DNA of 64,000 bases from Omphiscola glabra (GCA_964017045.1 OZ024794.1:22294359-22358358), one strand, 5' to 3'; numbered from the stretch's first letter, positions 22,187 through 33,052 are shown. Made by a program: numbers and translations. The notes: a model not told the origin generated them from the sequence alone.

Positions 22187-23175
22187 CATAGGGACACGTA
22201 TCACGAGACAACATAGGTACACTTATCACGAGACAACATAGGTACACTTATCACGAGACAACATAGGTACACTTATCACGAGACAACATAGGTACACTTA
22301 TCACGAGACAACATAGGTACACTTATCGCGAGACAACATAGGTACACTTATCGCGAGACAACTTAGGTACACTTATCACGAGACAACATAGGTACACTTA
22401 TCGCGAGACAACTTAGGTACACTTATCACGAGACAACATAGGTACACTTATCACGAGACAACATAGGGACACTTATCACGAGACAACATAGGGACACTTA
22501 TCACGAGACAACATAGGGACACTTATCACGAGACAACATAGGGACACTTATCACGAGACAACATAGGGACACTTATTACGAGACAACATAGGTACACTTA
22601 TCACGAGACAACATAGGGACACTTATCACGAGACAACATAGGGACACTTATCACGAGACAACATAGGGACACTTATTACGAGACAACATAGGTACACTTA
22701 TCACGAGACAACATAGGGACACTTATCACGAGACAACATAGGTACACTTATCACGAGACAACATAGGTACACTTATCACGAGACAACATAGGGACACTTA
22801 TCACGAGACAACATAGGGACACTTATTACGAGACAACGTAGGTACACTTATCACGAGACAACATAGGGACACTTATCACGAGACAACGTAAGTACACTTA
22901 TCACGAGACAACATAGGGACACTTATCACGAGACAACGTAGGGACACTTATTAAGAGACAACATAGGGACACTTATCACGAGACAACATAAGGACACTTG
23001 TCACGAGACAACATAGGGACACTTATCACGAGACAACATAGGGACACTTATCACGAGACAACATAGGGACACTTATCACGAGACAACATAGGGACACTTA
23101 TCACGAGACAACGATGGACACTTATCACGAGACAACATAGGGACACTTATCACGAGACAACATAGGGACACTTAT
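22187..23175. repeat. 25-bp minisatellite, about 39 copies
   Basis: The unit is gacacttatcacgagacaac + atagg. Two sequence classes (ataggtac and atagggac) occur in blocks, with 2-4 copy runs re-duplicated. Point variants include tcgcg, ttacg and acgtag. Confidence 0.97.
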
Positions 23176-23219
23176 CATTTATTTGCATTTAAATTCATGA
23201 TCTGATGGATTTTCATAAT

Positions 23220-23280
23220 TTTGCGGGAAGGGGTGGAGGTGTGGGGGGGGAGGGGGGTGGGGGCGGGGGGAGGCCTACTT
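23220..23280. repeat. G-rich tract
   Basis: About 40 bases of nearly pure G with GT breaks, directly right of the 25-bp array. Potential G-quadruplex DNA. Confidence 0.7.
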
Positions 23281-23350
23281 ATTTTTAGATTCACCACAGC
23301 AGCAAGGAGACATGTTTCTCTGAAAATCAATTTCAAAAACAAAAAAAATT

Positions 23351-23648
23351 AACGGCTACTTACAGCTGTAACAATAACGGCTACTTACAGCTGTAACAAT
23401 AACGGCTACTTACAGCTGTAACAATAACGGCTAATTACAGCTGTAACAATAACGGCTACTTACAGCTGTAACAATAACGGCTACTTACAGCTGTATCAAT
23501 AACGGCTACTTACAGCTGTAACAATAACGGCTACTTACAGCTGTAACAATAACGGCTACTTACAGCTGTGACAATAACGGCTACTTACAGCTGTGACAAT
23601 AACGGCTACTTACAGCTGTAACAATAACGGCTACTTACAGCTGAAACA
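23351..23648. repeat. 25-bp minisatellite with a palindrome in each unit
   Basis: Twelve copies of aacggctacttacagctgta + acaat. Each carries the perfect 12-bp palindrome ttacagctgtaa, so palindromic centres recur every 25 bp. A few units have lost exact symmetry through one substitution. Confidence 0.95.
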
Positions 23649-23659
23649 ATTTAAAAATT

Positions 23660-24959
23660 CAAGTTCAGGTAAAGTTAGGCTACTTATAAATTAAAACAAA
23701 AATATTAGCTACGCATTGTTTTCATTCTGATGTATAGTTAAAAATGAGAGCATTCAGTTTTTTTTTAGTAAACTGAAGACTAGACCAAACTGTCTCGCTG
23801 ATCAACATTTATAATTAAAAGGGGGGGGGGGGCATTTTGTTTGTTCTTGCCTACAGCAGAAAACTTTCTTCTAAGATCGTCAATGGGCCTGTGTCTCATT
23901 TATTGATTTGAAATATTTCGATATTCTTGCATTATCCGTCGCCATCGAACCGGTGACTGGGGGGGGGGGCGGGGGGGGGGGGACGCCCCGTACCACCAGC
24001 TTGAGAGCCACTGTTGCAGACCACTTTAATAAGAGTACAGCGTGGTTACTTCTGCACACCACCGTTTCGCTGATCCTAAACCAGATAAATGACGGAACAG
24101 TGGGTATGATGGGATCTGAACGGTCTCAGCAAATTGAATGTGTCGCCAGGGAAATAGGTGATAATTGAATGGGTTTGTTCGATGGGTTTGTTCTATGGGG
24201 TGTGTGCATCTCTTTCATCTCTATAAACACTCCTGGAACAATCCTTCAAAGTAAGTCCTTGTTTTTCGTTAATGAAGATTCTACTTCTGGGCGACGGTGA
24301 AATTTTAATTTAGTTTTCTAACATTGGAGTTTTAGATTTTAAAAAAGAAAAGGGGGGTGGGGGTAATTAGAAATTAAAATGTATGTCCTTTTGGGCAAAA
24401 TGAGGATGTGTGAGAGAGGGAGAGGCAGGGTGGTATACAGTTGTCTTGACCTGGAAAAACGGGGGGGGGGGGGGTTGGTCTGCAGTATTTCTATTGTTGA
24501 CCTTAAATTGTATTTTTAACAAAAACATTCTGAATTCACCTGCTGCTGATGATATAGATTCCAAACGCATTGTATCATATTCCACCAGTTGTACCATGTT
24601 TCCAAATGTCCATAAAACGTCAAGTCTTGTCGTACCAGCTGCTCACCTCATGTTCTGCTCCTAGGCTATAAATGTTTTATGTGTAACCCGTCACAGGCAA
24701 CTAATTGCAGAGACAACCAGGAACTTAATCATTTGCAATGCAAGGGCGTATTTATGGGGAAAAGGGGGAGGGTTACAAATGGAGCTTGTGCACTCCCAGG
24801 TCGTTTGTTAAAATCTTTCTCTTGGACAAATTAGATTGCCAGAATATAGTTTAATAATTTTCTGTTCAAGACGCCCTGCCGTCCAATGAAAATCTTTCCC
24901 TCGGTTCTTGTCCAGTGACGTATTGATCTGTTATGCAGATGAACTTCATTAACTTAGAG
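23660..24959. other. Unassigned DNA with G runs
   Basis: Runs of G occur at about 23820-23831, 23960-23981 and 24462-24473. The segment agcttgagagccactg near 24000-24015 resembles one end of a hAT element, with no partner end seen. Confidence 0.45.
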
Positions 24960-25148
24960 CAGTGGTTCTCAACCAACCTACTGCCGCCACCCGTTAATAC
25001 AGTTCCTCATGTTGTGGTGACCCCCAACGATAAAACTATTTTCGTTGCTACTTCATAAATACGTGTTTTCCGATGTTTTTGAGGCGACCTCTGTGTAAGG
25101 GTCGTTCGAACCCCAATGGGGTCGCGACCTACAGGTTGAGAATATTAT
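24960..25148. mobile_element. SPIN-like hAT MITE, copy 1
   Basis: Starts with cagtggttctcaacc and ends in the inverted counterpart acaggttgagaa, diverged at the last bases. The interior has the block order and wording characteristic of SPIN elements: ttaatacagttcctcatgtt, gtggtgacccccaacgata, ttttcgttgctacttcata, then ggggtcgcgacc. Length is about 190 bp, as in short non-autonomous SPIN derivatives. It encodes nothing. The second copy is at 28360-28730. I could not confirm a target duplication. Confidence 0.8.
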
Positions 25149-25275
25149 ATCATTATAGCGAAAAGGGGGAATATCATTTTAACTTCCTCTTTAATTTAGA
25201 TTGCAGGATGACTTAGACAGAGAGGTAACGTTATAACCATTGTCATTTGAGGTTGTCTTGCTAATTACCGTAGTC

Positions 25276-25485
25276 CGGTGATCGGCAAACTCAGTAGTCA
25301 AAAGAGCCCAAAATCAGCAGCAGGACGATTTACAAATTTGTGAGAGCCTAATTTCTTTATTTTTAAGAACCTGTCCATAGCCATGTTTTTCGGATTGAAA
25401 CCCGATTTGTGGCCGACTGGCCGAGCCGCTCTCATGTCGCTAAAGAGCCGAATGCGGCTCGCGAGCCGCGATGTGCCGACCACTG
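25276..25485. mobile_element. hAT-type MITE with perfect 8-bp target duplication
   Basis: A 210-bp element with ends cggtgatcggcaaact and gccgaccactg. It is flanked on both sides by ccgtagtc (25268-25275 and 25486-25493). The interior has the agagccgaatgcggctcgcg motif common in hAT MITEs. Open frames crossing it are incidental. Confidence 0.9.
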
Positions 25486-25493
25486 CCGTAGTC

Positions 25494-27458
25494 GATTACT
25501 TTAGCACGGCCTCACGTTTAACAAGATGGAATCACACACATTTTTTATGTCTTGCTATTATCCTAGCGAGGATGGTGGTCTTTTGCTAGAATATTCACCT
25601 CGCACGAATTTGGAACCAACAGCTGTTACAACTTACTTTTCACAAATTAATATTTCATTAATTGGTTTTCCAGCGTATCCTTGTTCACCACTGTTACAAA
25701 CGTCAAAACCTGATGTTTGTAACGGAAAACATATGTAAACATACCCAAGATTTATTTTTTTTTAAAATAAATTATAATAATTGTTTTAAAACATTTTAAT
25801 TTTGTATTTCGGCTCGAGTGTATATCGTGTCAGACTTTAAAAGATAAAATTGTGCACCCTTGCTGGGCTCTGCCAGTGCATACTAACTTATGTGTAAACG
25901 TTGAGAACAGCCCGGCTACTTACACATGTCAAATTATCATACATACATACAAAGCGCATGTCAAACTATCACACATACACGCAAACGACGCTCGTGTCAA
26001 GAAAAATGTAAGGGTCTTTTGGCGCGAAAGTGTGTGTGTGGGGGGGGGAGGGGCGCCACACCGTAAATTAAATTGTAAAAAGTAAATAAAATCAACAAAT
26101 CTGATTTCAAATGTCTTGCACTTGGAGGAAAATATTTAATTCCCTTTAATTGAAAGAAGACCTGTTTGTAGATTATTGTACATTTTCAAAAGTTATTGTA
26201 TAAAAGAAATAGTAGGTCTTTACAAATAACTTAAAGTTTCCAATTTTATTTTTAACCTCATAGGGCACCAATTTATTTATCAATAGTCTCATCAAACAAG
26301 GGGCACAAAACTATTCCAACGGTTATCTGCTCTTTGTTGAGCGATGAAGGATGACAAGGAATCGATGAAAGGCCGCTTGGCAAACAGAGTTGTGGGGGGA
26401 ATGTGTAATGTATTACATTTAAACAAGGTTTGGCCTTGAATTGACTTTGAACTGTGACTTCATTGGTTGATGGCACTTTTGGACCTTGAGTTATATAATC
26501 AAGAGATGAGACTACTTTTAGGCATCTCGATGATGTAACGTTGCCACCAAACAGGGATTGACTAGTAGGAATGTTGAATTTGTATGTGAAATTAAAAAAA
26601 AAGACGTCAGTTATTGTAGGTGCTTCTCTCTGTCCAGTGGTGCACGTCTCTACTGTCGTCACATGGGAGATAGCGTCGGTGGGCCGTCGTGCGCGAGCTC
26701 TTAATGACCCCCCCCCCGTACACCTCCACACGTCCCAGACGCTGGGTCTCCCCGCCGACAGACCGTGCGTCGGTACGCCAGGAACCCCCCCCCCCTCTGG
26801 CCTGGGGGACGTCCGGTCGACCGAGAACGCTGCGTTTAAAGCTTTCGCAGTCCACTCTCCCAAGGGTCTGGGCGGGTTTGCTTACCACCCCCCACCGCCC
26901 AGGGAGTATTTCGGTCGGGACGGAAAGTGGGACGAAACGGTTGCCTTGGAGCGGGTTTCTCACGGCCGCGTAGCTAGAATGATCGGGCTTTAACCGCCAC
27001 CCAAGCCTCATATCCATCAACGGCAAACCCCATGTGCCCCCCCCCCCAAGTTTACTCGGGGATGCTGCCGCTTTCGCAGCACGGCGTCTCTACTTTAAAA
27101 ACTGTGGATTTGATCACTATTTAAATAGTTGGTTTTTTCGGACCGAAAACTGACCTACATGAATCAGCCGTGAATCCGAACTCCAGCTTGACAGATTTGT
27201 TGGAACATTAAAGCCATGTAATGTCCTTAAGGACCCCTGGCGGGCCGGATCTCGCCCACGGACCGTCGTTTGATGACCCCTTCTTGTAGAGTGTGGATAC
27301 TGTGTTCAGGCCATCTAAATAAAATATTGATAACGGGTTACCTGGCAGCTAAAGCACCGACACAAGACAATCAAGTGGTCGTTTCGGCTGAACACTTTCC
27401 TCTGCAGACACAACCAGAAAAAAACAACCACAAGAATCAGACCAAAATTGGTAAAAGG
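25494..27458. other. Unassigned DNA, including a GC-rich block
   Basis: Mostly AT-rich, except 26640-27090, which is strikingly GC-rich with several C runs (for example 26707, 26786, 27038) and open frames on both strands that match nothing I know. A gcgggccggatct motif at 27238-27251 looks like a hAT MITE remnant. Confidence 0.45.
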
Positions 27459-28247
27459 GTCTTTGTGTTGTACTAATATGTCTAGAGTCTTTGTGTTATA
27501 CTAATATGTCTAGAGTCTTTGTGTTATACTAATATGTCTAGAGTCTTTGTGTTGTACTAACATGTCTTGAGTCTTTGTGTTGTACTAACATGTCTGGAGT
27601 CTTTGAGTTGTACTAACATGTCTAGAGTCTTTGTGTTGTACTAACATGTCTGGAGTCTTTGTGTTGTACTAACGTATCTGGAGTCATTGTGTTGTACTAA
27701 CGTGTCTGGAGTCTTTGTGTTGTACTAACGTGTCTGGAGTCTCTGTGTTGTACTAACGTGTCTGAAGTCTTTGTGTTGTACTAACGTGTCTGGAGTCTTT
27801 GTGTTGTACTAACGTATCTGGAGTATTTGTGTTGTACTAACGTGTCTAGAGTCTTTGTGTTGTACTAACGTGTCTGGAGTCTTTGTGTTGTAGTAACGTG
27901 TCTGGAGTCTTTGTGTTATACTAACGTGTCTGGAGTCTTTGTGTTGTACTAACGTGTCTGGAGTCTTTGTGTTGCACTAACGTGTCTGGAGTCTTTGTGT
28001 TGCACTAACGTGTCTGGAGTCTTTGTGTTGTACTAACGTGTCTGGAGTCTTTGTGTTGCACTAACGTGTCTGGAGTCTTTGTGTTGTACTAACGTGTCTG
28101 GAGTCTTTGTGGTGCACTAACGTGTCTGGAGTCTTTTTTTGTACTAACGTGTCTGGAGTCTTTGTGTTGTACTAACGTGTCTGGAGTCTTTGTGTTGTAC
28201 TAACGTATCTGGAGTCATTGTGTTGTACTAACGTGTATGGAGTCTCT
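27459..28247. repeat. 28-bp minisatellite, about 28 copies
   Basis: The unit is gtctttgtgttgtactaacg + tgtctgga. The left copies carry aatatgtctaga and the right copies aacgtgtctgga. This left-to-right gradient suggests directional spread of variants. Confidence 0.96.
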
Positions 28248-28359
28248 GGCGTCCAGAGAATTCTTATCTTACAAGGCATTCCAACTTCTTCATCCACAGT
28301 TGACATCTAAACTTTTGTATCTTATACAGTTAGTGGAAACGTTACTTTAATGTCTAGAG

Positions 28360-28730
28360 AAGTGGTCCTCAATATCCTAATGCCGCGACCCTTTAAAACA
28401 CTTCATCATGTTGGGGTGACCCCCAACCATAAAAAGAAATTCGTTGCTACTTCATAAATATGTGTTTTCCCATAGTCTTAGACTACTCCCGTGTTAGGGT
28501 CGTTCTTCGACCCCCTAAGGCAGGCCTGCACAACTCAAAATGTAAGGCGGGCCGTAATACTCTATGAAAAACTTGTGCGGGCCAAAAGAAAATAGGTCAG
28601 TGTAGAATGCTTTTAAGAAAAATAATAAAGAATATTTCGTTACTTAGCGGGCCGCAAAGTGGGTGCTGGCGGGCCGTATGTTGTGCAGGCCTGCCCTAAG
28701 GGATCGCGACTCACAGGTTGAGAACCGCTG
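28360..28730. mobile_element. SPIN-like hAT MITE, copy 2, interrupted
   Basis: Left end aagtggtcctcaat, then atcctaatgccgcgaccctt, cttcatcatgttggggtgac and ttcgttgctacttcataaat. The right end is gggatcgcgactcacaggtt then gagaaccgctg. Removing the nested element at 28521-28693 and one target copy leaves about 190 bp, the same size as copy 1 at 24960. Divergence from copy 1 shows both are old. Confidence 0.8.
28521..28693. mobile_element. hAT-type MITE nested in the SPIN-like element
   Basis: A 173-bp element with inverted ends caggcctgcacaac and gttgtgcaggcctg. It is flanked by perfect 8-bp duplications ccctaagg (28513-28520 and 28694-28701). The interior has ggcgggccgtaa and agcgggccgcaa motifs. 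It inserted after the SPIN-like copy. Confidence 0.93.
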
Positions 28731-29365
28731 CTACTTCATTACGGTGTGAGCTACAGCACAATATTACACAACGAGTTTTTCTCGTTGTTTCTAGAGCGCG
28801 ACATTGCTGTCAAGGCAACGGTGGCCAAACGACCCTATCTTGTCAAATGGTTTTAAATTATAGCAAAAACAATCTATATTTGCTCAGAGGCGTGGAAAAG
28901 CAATTTATTTTGTAAATTTCATTGAATACAATAAATGTCAATACCATGGGAGTGTCCACTGGGGGAATGTATTGTTATTTTATTGGTTTATTCTGTGTTC
29001 ATGTATGAGGCTAGCTTTTCCATAGGTTCTCCATAGGTTCTCCACCCTTCTGTTTAATTTAAGCGATCGAATTGGAGATGTTTTGTTATCTTTTGTCAGA
29101 CACTGCATAAAGATAAAAATGCTTCAATGCGTTTTGTTGCTGATTTCCAGTTCCAACTATTCCATCTACTGTAGTCGTCACTCTTTCATCACTGTGTCTT
29201 CTTGCTTTAAAGGTGTGGACTTTTAAGTACCTATTTTCTTAAGTTACTACTGTCTCCCTTGGACGTTACTGGAGACGTAACATGTTGATAGTAACACAAT
29301 CTTCGGGGTCTTAAAAGTGAAAAACAACCGTGCACCAAGTGGAAGCATGGGTGGAATAGTGATGT
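28731..29365. other. Unassigned DNA
   Basis: No recognised gene or repeat apart from a short ccataggttct duplication near 29020-29041. Confidence 0.5.
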
Positions 29366-29535
29366 TAACATCATCGTGACATTAGCACCACTGTGACATG
29401 GCAATCTTCCTGACATAAACGCCACTGTGGCATAGGCGACGCTGTGACATAAGCACCCTCGTGACATTTGCACCACTGCGACATAAGCACCACTGTGACA
29501 TGAGCTCCACTGTGACGTAAGCACCACCGTGACAT
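29366..29535. repeat. Degenerate 17-bp tandem repeat, about 10 copies
   Basis: The unit resembles caccactgtgacataag. Strong divergence between copies indicates an old array. Confidence 0.8.
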
Positions 29536-29750
29536 CAGATTGCTTTAAAGAGTTGAAATATGGAATAGTTCAATGACATAATGTTAGAGGATTGGGTGGG
29601 GGGGGGGGGTCAAATAGGAGGATTGCTTACTTTAACAAAAGGTCGCACGTGACTGGTCTGTTGTTCATTTCATTCTTGTATGTCTTCATCATTTATTTTA
29701 TTTTTATTGATTTTTTTTTTCAAATGTATTCTTTAAAATGGAATTTAGAT

Positions 29751-29832
29751 GCGAATGATGCGGCATCACAATCAAACAACAAGTGAACGCGAATGATGCG
29801 GCATCACAATCAAACAACAAGTGAATGCGAAT
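29751..29832. repeat. 38-bp tandem duplication, about 2.2 copies
   Basis: Two near-identical copies of a unit containing gcgaatgatgcggcatcaca. This is an example of an array at its earliest stage. Confidence 0.9.
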
Positions 29833-30323
29833 GACTTTTAAATAAAAAATAAATCTTCTTGTTTAATTTGTTGTTTTTTTTTTTAAAGAAAATCTAATCA
29901 AATATTTTGATTTATTTGTCCTTCTGGAGTCTTGTGTGTGTGTATTTAAAAAACGAATTTCCGCCAGTAGTATTTTTCAACAGATACATGCCTACCAAGC
30001 TCTCGTTGATTAAGACAAATGAAACAACCATCTGATCTGGACATATTCCCCATCTGACCATGTATCGTTCCGTCTCCGAGGGACGTTGTATCCGTCGGAC
30101 CACGCTTCATTGGACCGTTTCGATATCAGGCCATGTCCCCTTCGGACCATTTGATTCTTGGACGGCATCGCTATCAGACCATTGCACATATCGATGAGAC
30201 CACATTTCTGTCGCATCTTTATCTGTCCACACATTTACAATATTCTTTTTTTTAAACTGTTCCTTTCATTTCTGGTTGCACACGTTGGCGGACCGTAAAA
30301 ATCTCCAGTTTCAGTAACTGACT
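29833..30323. other. Unassigned DNA
   Basis: Minus-strand open frames at 29912-30234 show no known domain. Degenerate short repeats (gaccat…tcggacca) occur at 30050-30190. Confidence 0.45.
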
Positions 30324-30537
30324 CGTGTCACATTCGCCCGAAGAGACGACTACCTGGTTTGTAACGAGAGCCTAGGTAAAAGTTCGCCCGAAGAGACGAC
30401 GGTAAAAGTTCGCCCGAAGAGACGACTACCTGGTTTGTAACGAGAGCCTAGGTAAAAGTTCGCCCGAAGAGACGACGGTAAAAGTTCGCCCGAAGAGACG
30501 ACTACCTGGTTTGTAACGAGAGCCTAGGTAAAAGTTT
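30324..30537. repeat. 76-bp higher-order tandem repeat
   Basis: Alternates a 50-bp unit (ttcgcccgaagagacgacta … gagcctaggtaaaag) with a 26-bp unit (ttcgcccgaagagacgac + ggtaaaag). The short unit is the long one minus an internal 24 bp, so the pair amplified after the deletion arose. Confidence 0.93.
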
Positions 30538-30646
30538 TGACATGATGGGGTTAATATCACAATTACCTAATAGATGGATCGTTTTAACATGGGGGAAGGG
30601 GGGGGAGAGAACGAACTATATTTTAAACATCAAGAAATCCAATTTA

Positions 30647-30912
30647 CCCGGCTCATTCGTTGTTGTACCGGCTCGTTCGTTGTTGTGCCGGCTCGTTCGT
30701 TGTTGTACCGGTTCATTCGTTGTTGTACCGGTTCATTCGTTGTTGTATCGGCTCGTTCGTTGTTGTACCGGCTCGTTCGTTGTTGTACCGGTTCATTCGT
30801 TGTTGTACCGGCTCGTGCGTTGTTGTACCGGCTCATTCGTTGTTGTACCGGCTCATTCGTTGTTGTACCGGCTCGTTCGTTTTTATACCGGCTCATTCGT
30901 TGTTGTACCGTT
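30647..30912. repeat. 20-bp minisatellite, about 13 copies
   Basis: The unit is ccggctcgttcgttgttgta, with gctcg/gttca/gctca variants. All three plus frames stay open for 90-160 codons, an artefact. Confidence 0.95.
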
Positions 30913-30944
30913 TCAGTTATTGTTCCGGTTCAATTTTACATATT

Positions 30945-31010
30945 CAGTTGTCAGACCGGTTCAGTTGTCAGACCGGTTCAGTTGTCAGACCAGTTCAGTT
31001 GTCTTAACGG
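30945..31010. repeat. 17-bp tandem repeat, about 4 copies
   Basis: The unit is ttcagttgtcagaccgg. It begins about 30 bp after the 20-bp array and shares its accgg motif. Confidence 0.85.
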
Positions 31011-31171
31011 TAAATTGACAAACCGGAAGTTCCGGTTGAACACACAAAGCGTATTTTAGCTGATGAGTTCCAATCGATGAGTCCACTGCACGCGCTGACC
31101 GATATAAAATCATCCTTATTTTAATAAGACAAGACAAGACACCGGTCTAAGCTGTAATACAATCAGTCCTC

Positions 31172-31262
31172 CTGTATTTAGACTTAACTTTAGAAGACAC
31201 ATATCATGTATTTAGACTTAACTTTAGAAGACATATCATGTATTTAGACTTAACTCTCGACG
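31172..31262. repeat. About 33-bp tandem repeat, 2.7 copies
   Basis: The unit contains gtatttagacttaactttag followed by aagaca. Copies differ in length. Confidence 0.8.
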
Positions 31263-31544
31263 ACACATATATTTCTGTATTCATTTAAACAAACGATATA
31301 GTGTCATCCAAAAGATGTTAGGTTGTTTGTTTTTTTATTCTATCGTAGGAAGGAAATTGTTTATTTAGGCTACTCGTAAAGTAAAATCAAGACAAGGTAC
31401 CACTCCTTGGGTTCGGATATTTAGTGTCTCTCTGTGTCATTGATTCTATGTCCGGGCGATCAGTAAAGTTAACAAGGAGGAAGAACGCGTTGGTCTTAAG
31501 CTGCGCACTCTTAGGAAACAACCAGACATTTGCAAGCAATAGTT

Positions 31545-32025
31545 AGGAAACCAAGGCTAGAGAGTATTCTGTCATTCTTACACTAACTTCAGGATAAGAG
31601 AGTAGTATGTTATTATTACACAAACTTCAGGATAAGAGAGTAGTATGTCATTATTACACAAACTTCAGGATAAGAGAGTAGTATGTCATTATTACACAAA
31701 CTTCAGGATAAGAGAGTAGTGTCATTATTACACAAACTTCAGGATAAGAGAGTAGTATGTCATTATTACACTAACTTCAGGATAAGAGAGTAGTATGTCA
31801 TTATTACACTAACTTCAGGATAAGAGAGTAGTATGTCATTTTTACACAAACTTCAGGATAAGAGAGTATTTAGTTATTATTACACCAGCTTCAGGACTAG
31901 AGAGTATTTTGCCGTTATTATGCTAACTCCCGGATAAGCGAGTAGTATGTCATTATTACACAAACTTCAGGATTTGCGAGTAGTATGTGATTATTACACT
32001 TACTTCAGGATAAAAGAATATGATT
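31545..32025. repeat. 38-bp minisatellite, about 12 copies
   Basis: The unit contains cttcaggataagagagtagt followed by atgtcattattacacaaa. Edge copies are more diverged than central ones. Confidence 0.93.
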
Positions 32026-32569
32026 TCATCATTACTCAACGTCGCCGCTAGAGAGATCTAGCAACGGATACGTACATTTCCAGGCTTACTAACTGTTACT
32101 AATCAGTCTACAAACCGCAGAGTCAGAGAGTATCTAGCATGTCAATATCCATCCCCAGAAAAATGTTTGGCATAAAATGTTATCGATTTGTCTGTTCTTT
32201 GTGTATTTGCGTCTCTTTCTAGAAGTTTTCTTTGATTGAATATCGCGCCGATGTTGTGAAATAAGCGGACATGTTGAATATGCCAATAACAAATATCGAC
32301 TTATATATTTTGTCAGCTGTTTTTGTACCATATCCGGATATCCAAATGAAGGTTGGCTCTATTTTTAGTAACATAACCTTGGAGAATATCGGGATAGCTT
32401 CAAAATAAGCCTAACTCTTTACGAAGTCAGTAAATAATCTTCGCGTTTGAGAACCACTCTCATTTGTTTTGCTCGTCACGGATGAATTCAGCAAGATGTT
32501 TAATTATTAACTGTTTATACAGATTTGTGGGTGAGTGGGCTCATACCTCTTGTCCGGTTGGCAATACAT
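32026..32569. other. Unassigned DNA
   Basis: No recognised feature. Confidence 0.5.
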
Positions 32570-32745
32570 TATGTCGTGGCCACTGGTGGCCATCAGACAA
32601 AGAATTGTGGTCATCAGAAAAACTATTGTGACCATGAGACAAACAACTGTGGCAATCATACAAATAGCTATGACCATCATACAAATAGCTTTAACCATCA
32701 AACAAACAACCGTGACCATCAAACGAATAGCTGTGACCATCTCAA
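32570..32745. repeat. Degenerate about 20-bp tandem repeat, 8-9 copies
   Basis: The unit resembles tgtgaccatcaaacaaatag, with multiple substitutions per copy. Confidence 0.85.
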
Positions 32746-32854
32746 GCTTTCACTGTCACAAATTATTTTGTAGGCTTGCTTGAACTTGAAAGATAATAAT
32801 TGATGGACTGCATTCAAGTTGTGTAAATGAAATATAAAAACAAGGCATAATAAA

Positions 32855-33052
32855 CTTGAATTCACTGACAGGACAAACGATTTTGACGTTTCGGCTTAGA
32901 GCCTTCGTCAGAAAACAAGACAAACAGAAGTATAACAAGTATCCGATCACAGTACGTGATATAATTTTGTAGTACTTCCGGAAACAAAATGGAAATTTCT
33001 CAAGTTTTTATTTTGTACTGTCAAAATCTTGTGTCCTGTCTATGAATTCAAG
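32855..33052 (-). mobile_element. Possible Penelope-like fragment with hammerhead-like motif
   Basis: Inverted arms 32855-32887 and 33020-33052 match at 29 of 33 positions. Inside the left arm's edge, the minus strand of 32885-32911 reads ctgacgaaggctctaagccg + aaacgtc. This has the hammerhead core elements CUGANGA, a short hairpin (ggct/agcc) and GAAA followed by GUC. A related motif lies at 61873-61900. Such motifs are known in Penelope-like retroelements. Helix III is too short for a self-sufficient single ribozyme, and no PLE protein is visible, so the assignment is tentative. Confidence 0.45.

Noticed and set aside
26273..26863. 196-codon minus-strand open frame
   Set aside because: Crosses a GC-rich block with C runs, has overlapping open frames on the other strand and resembles no protein I know.
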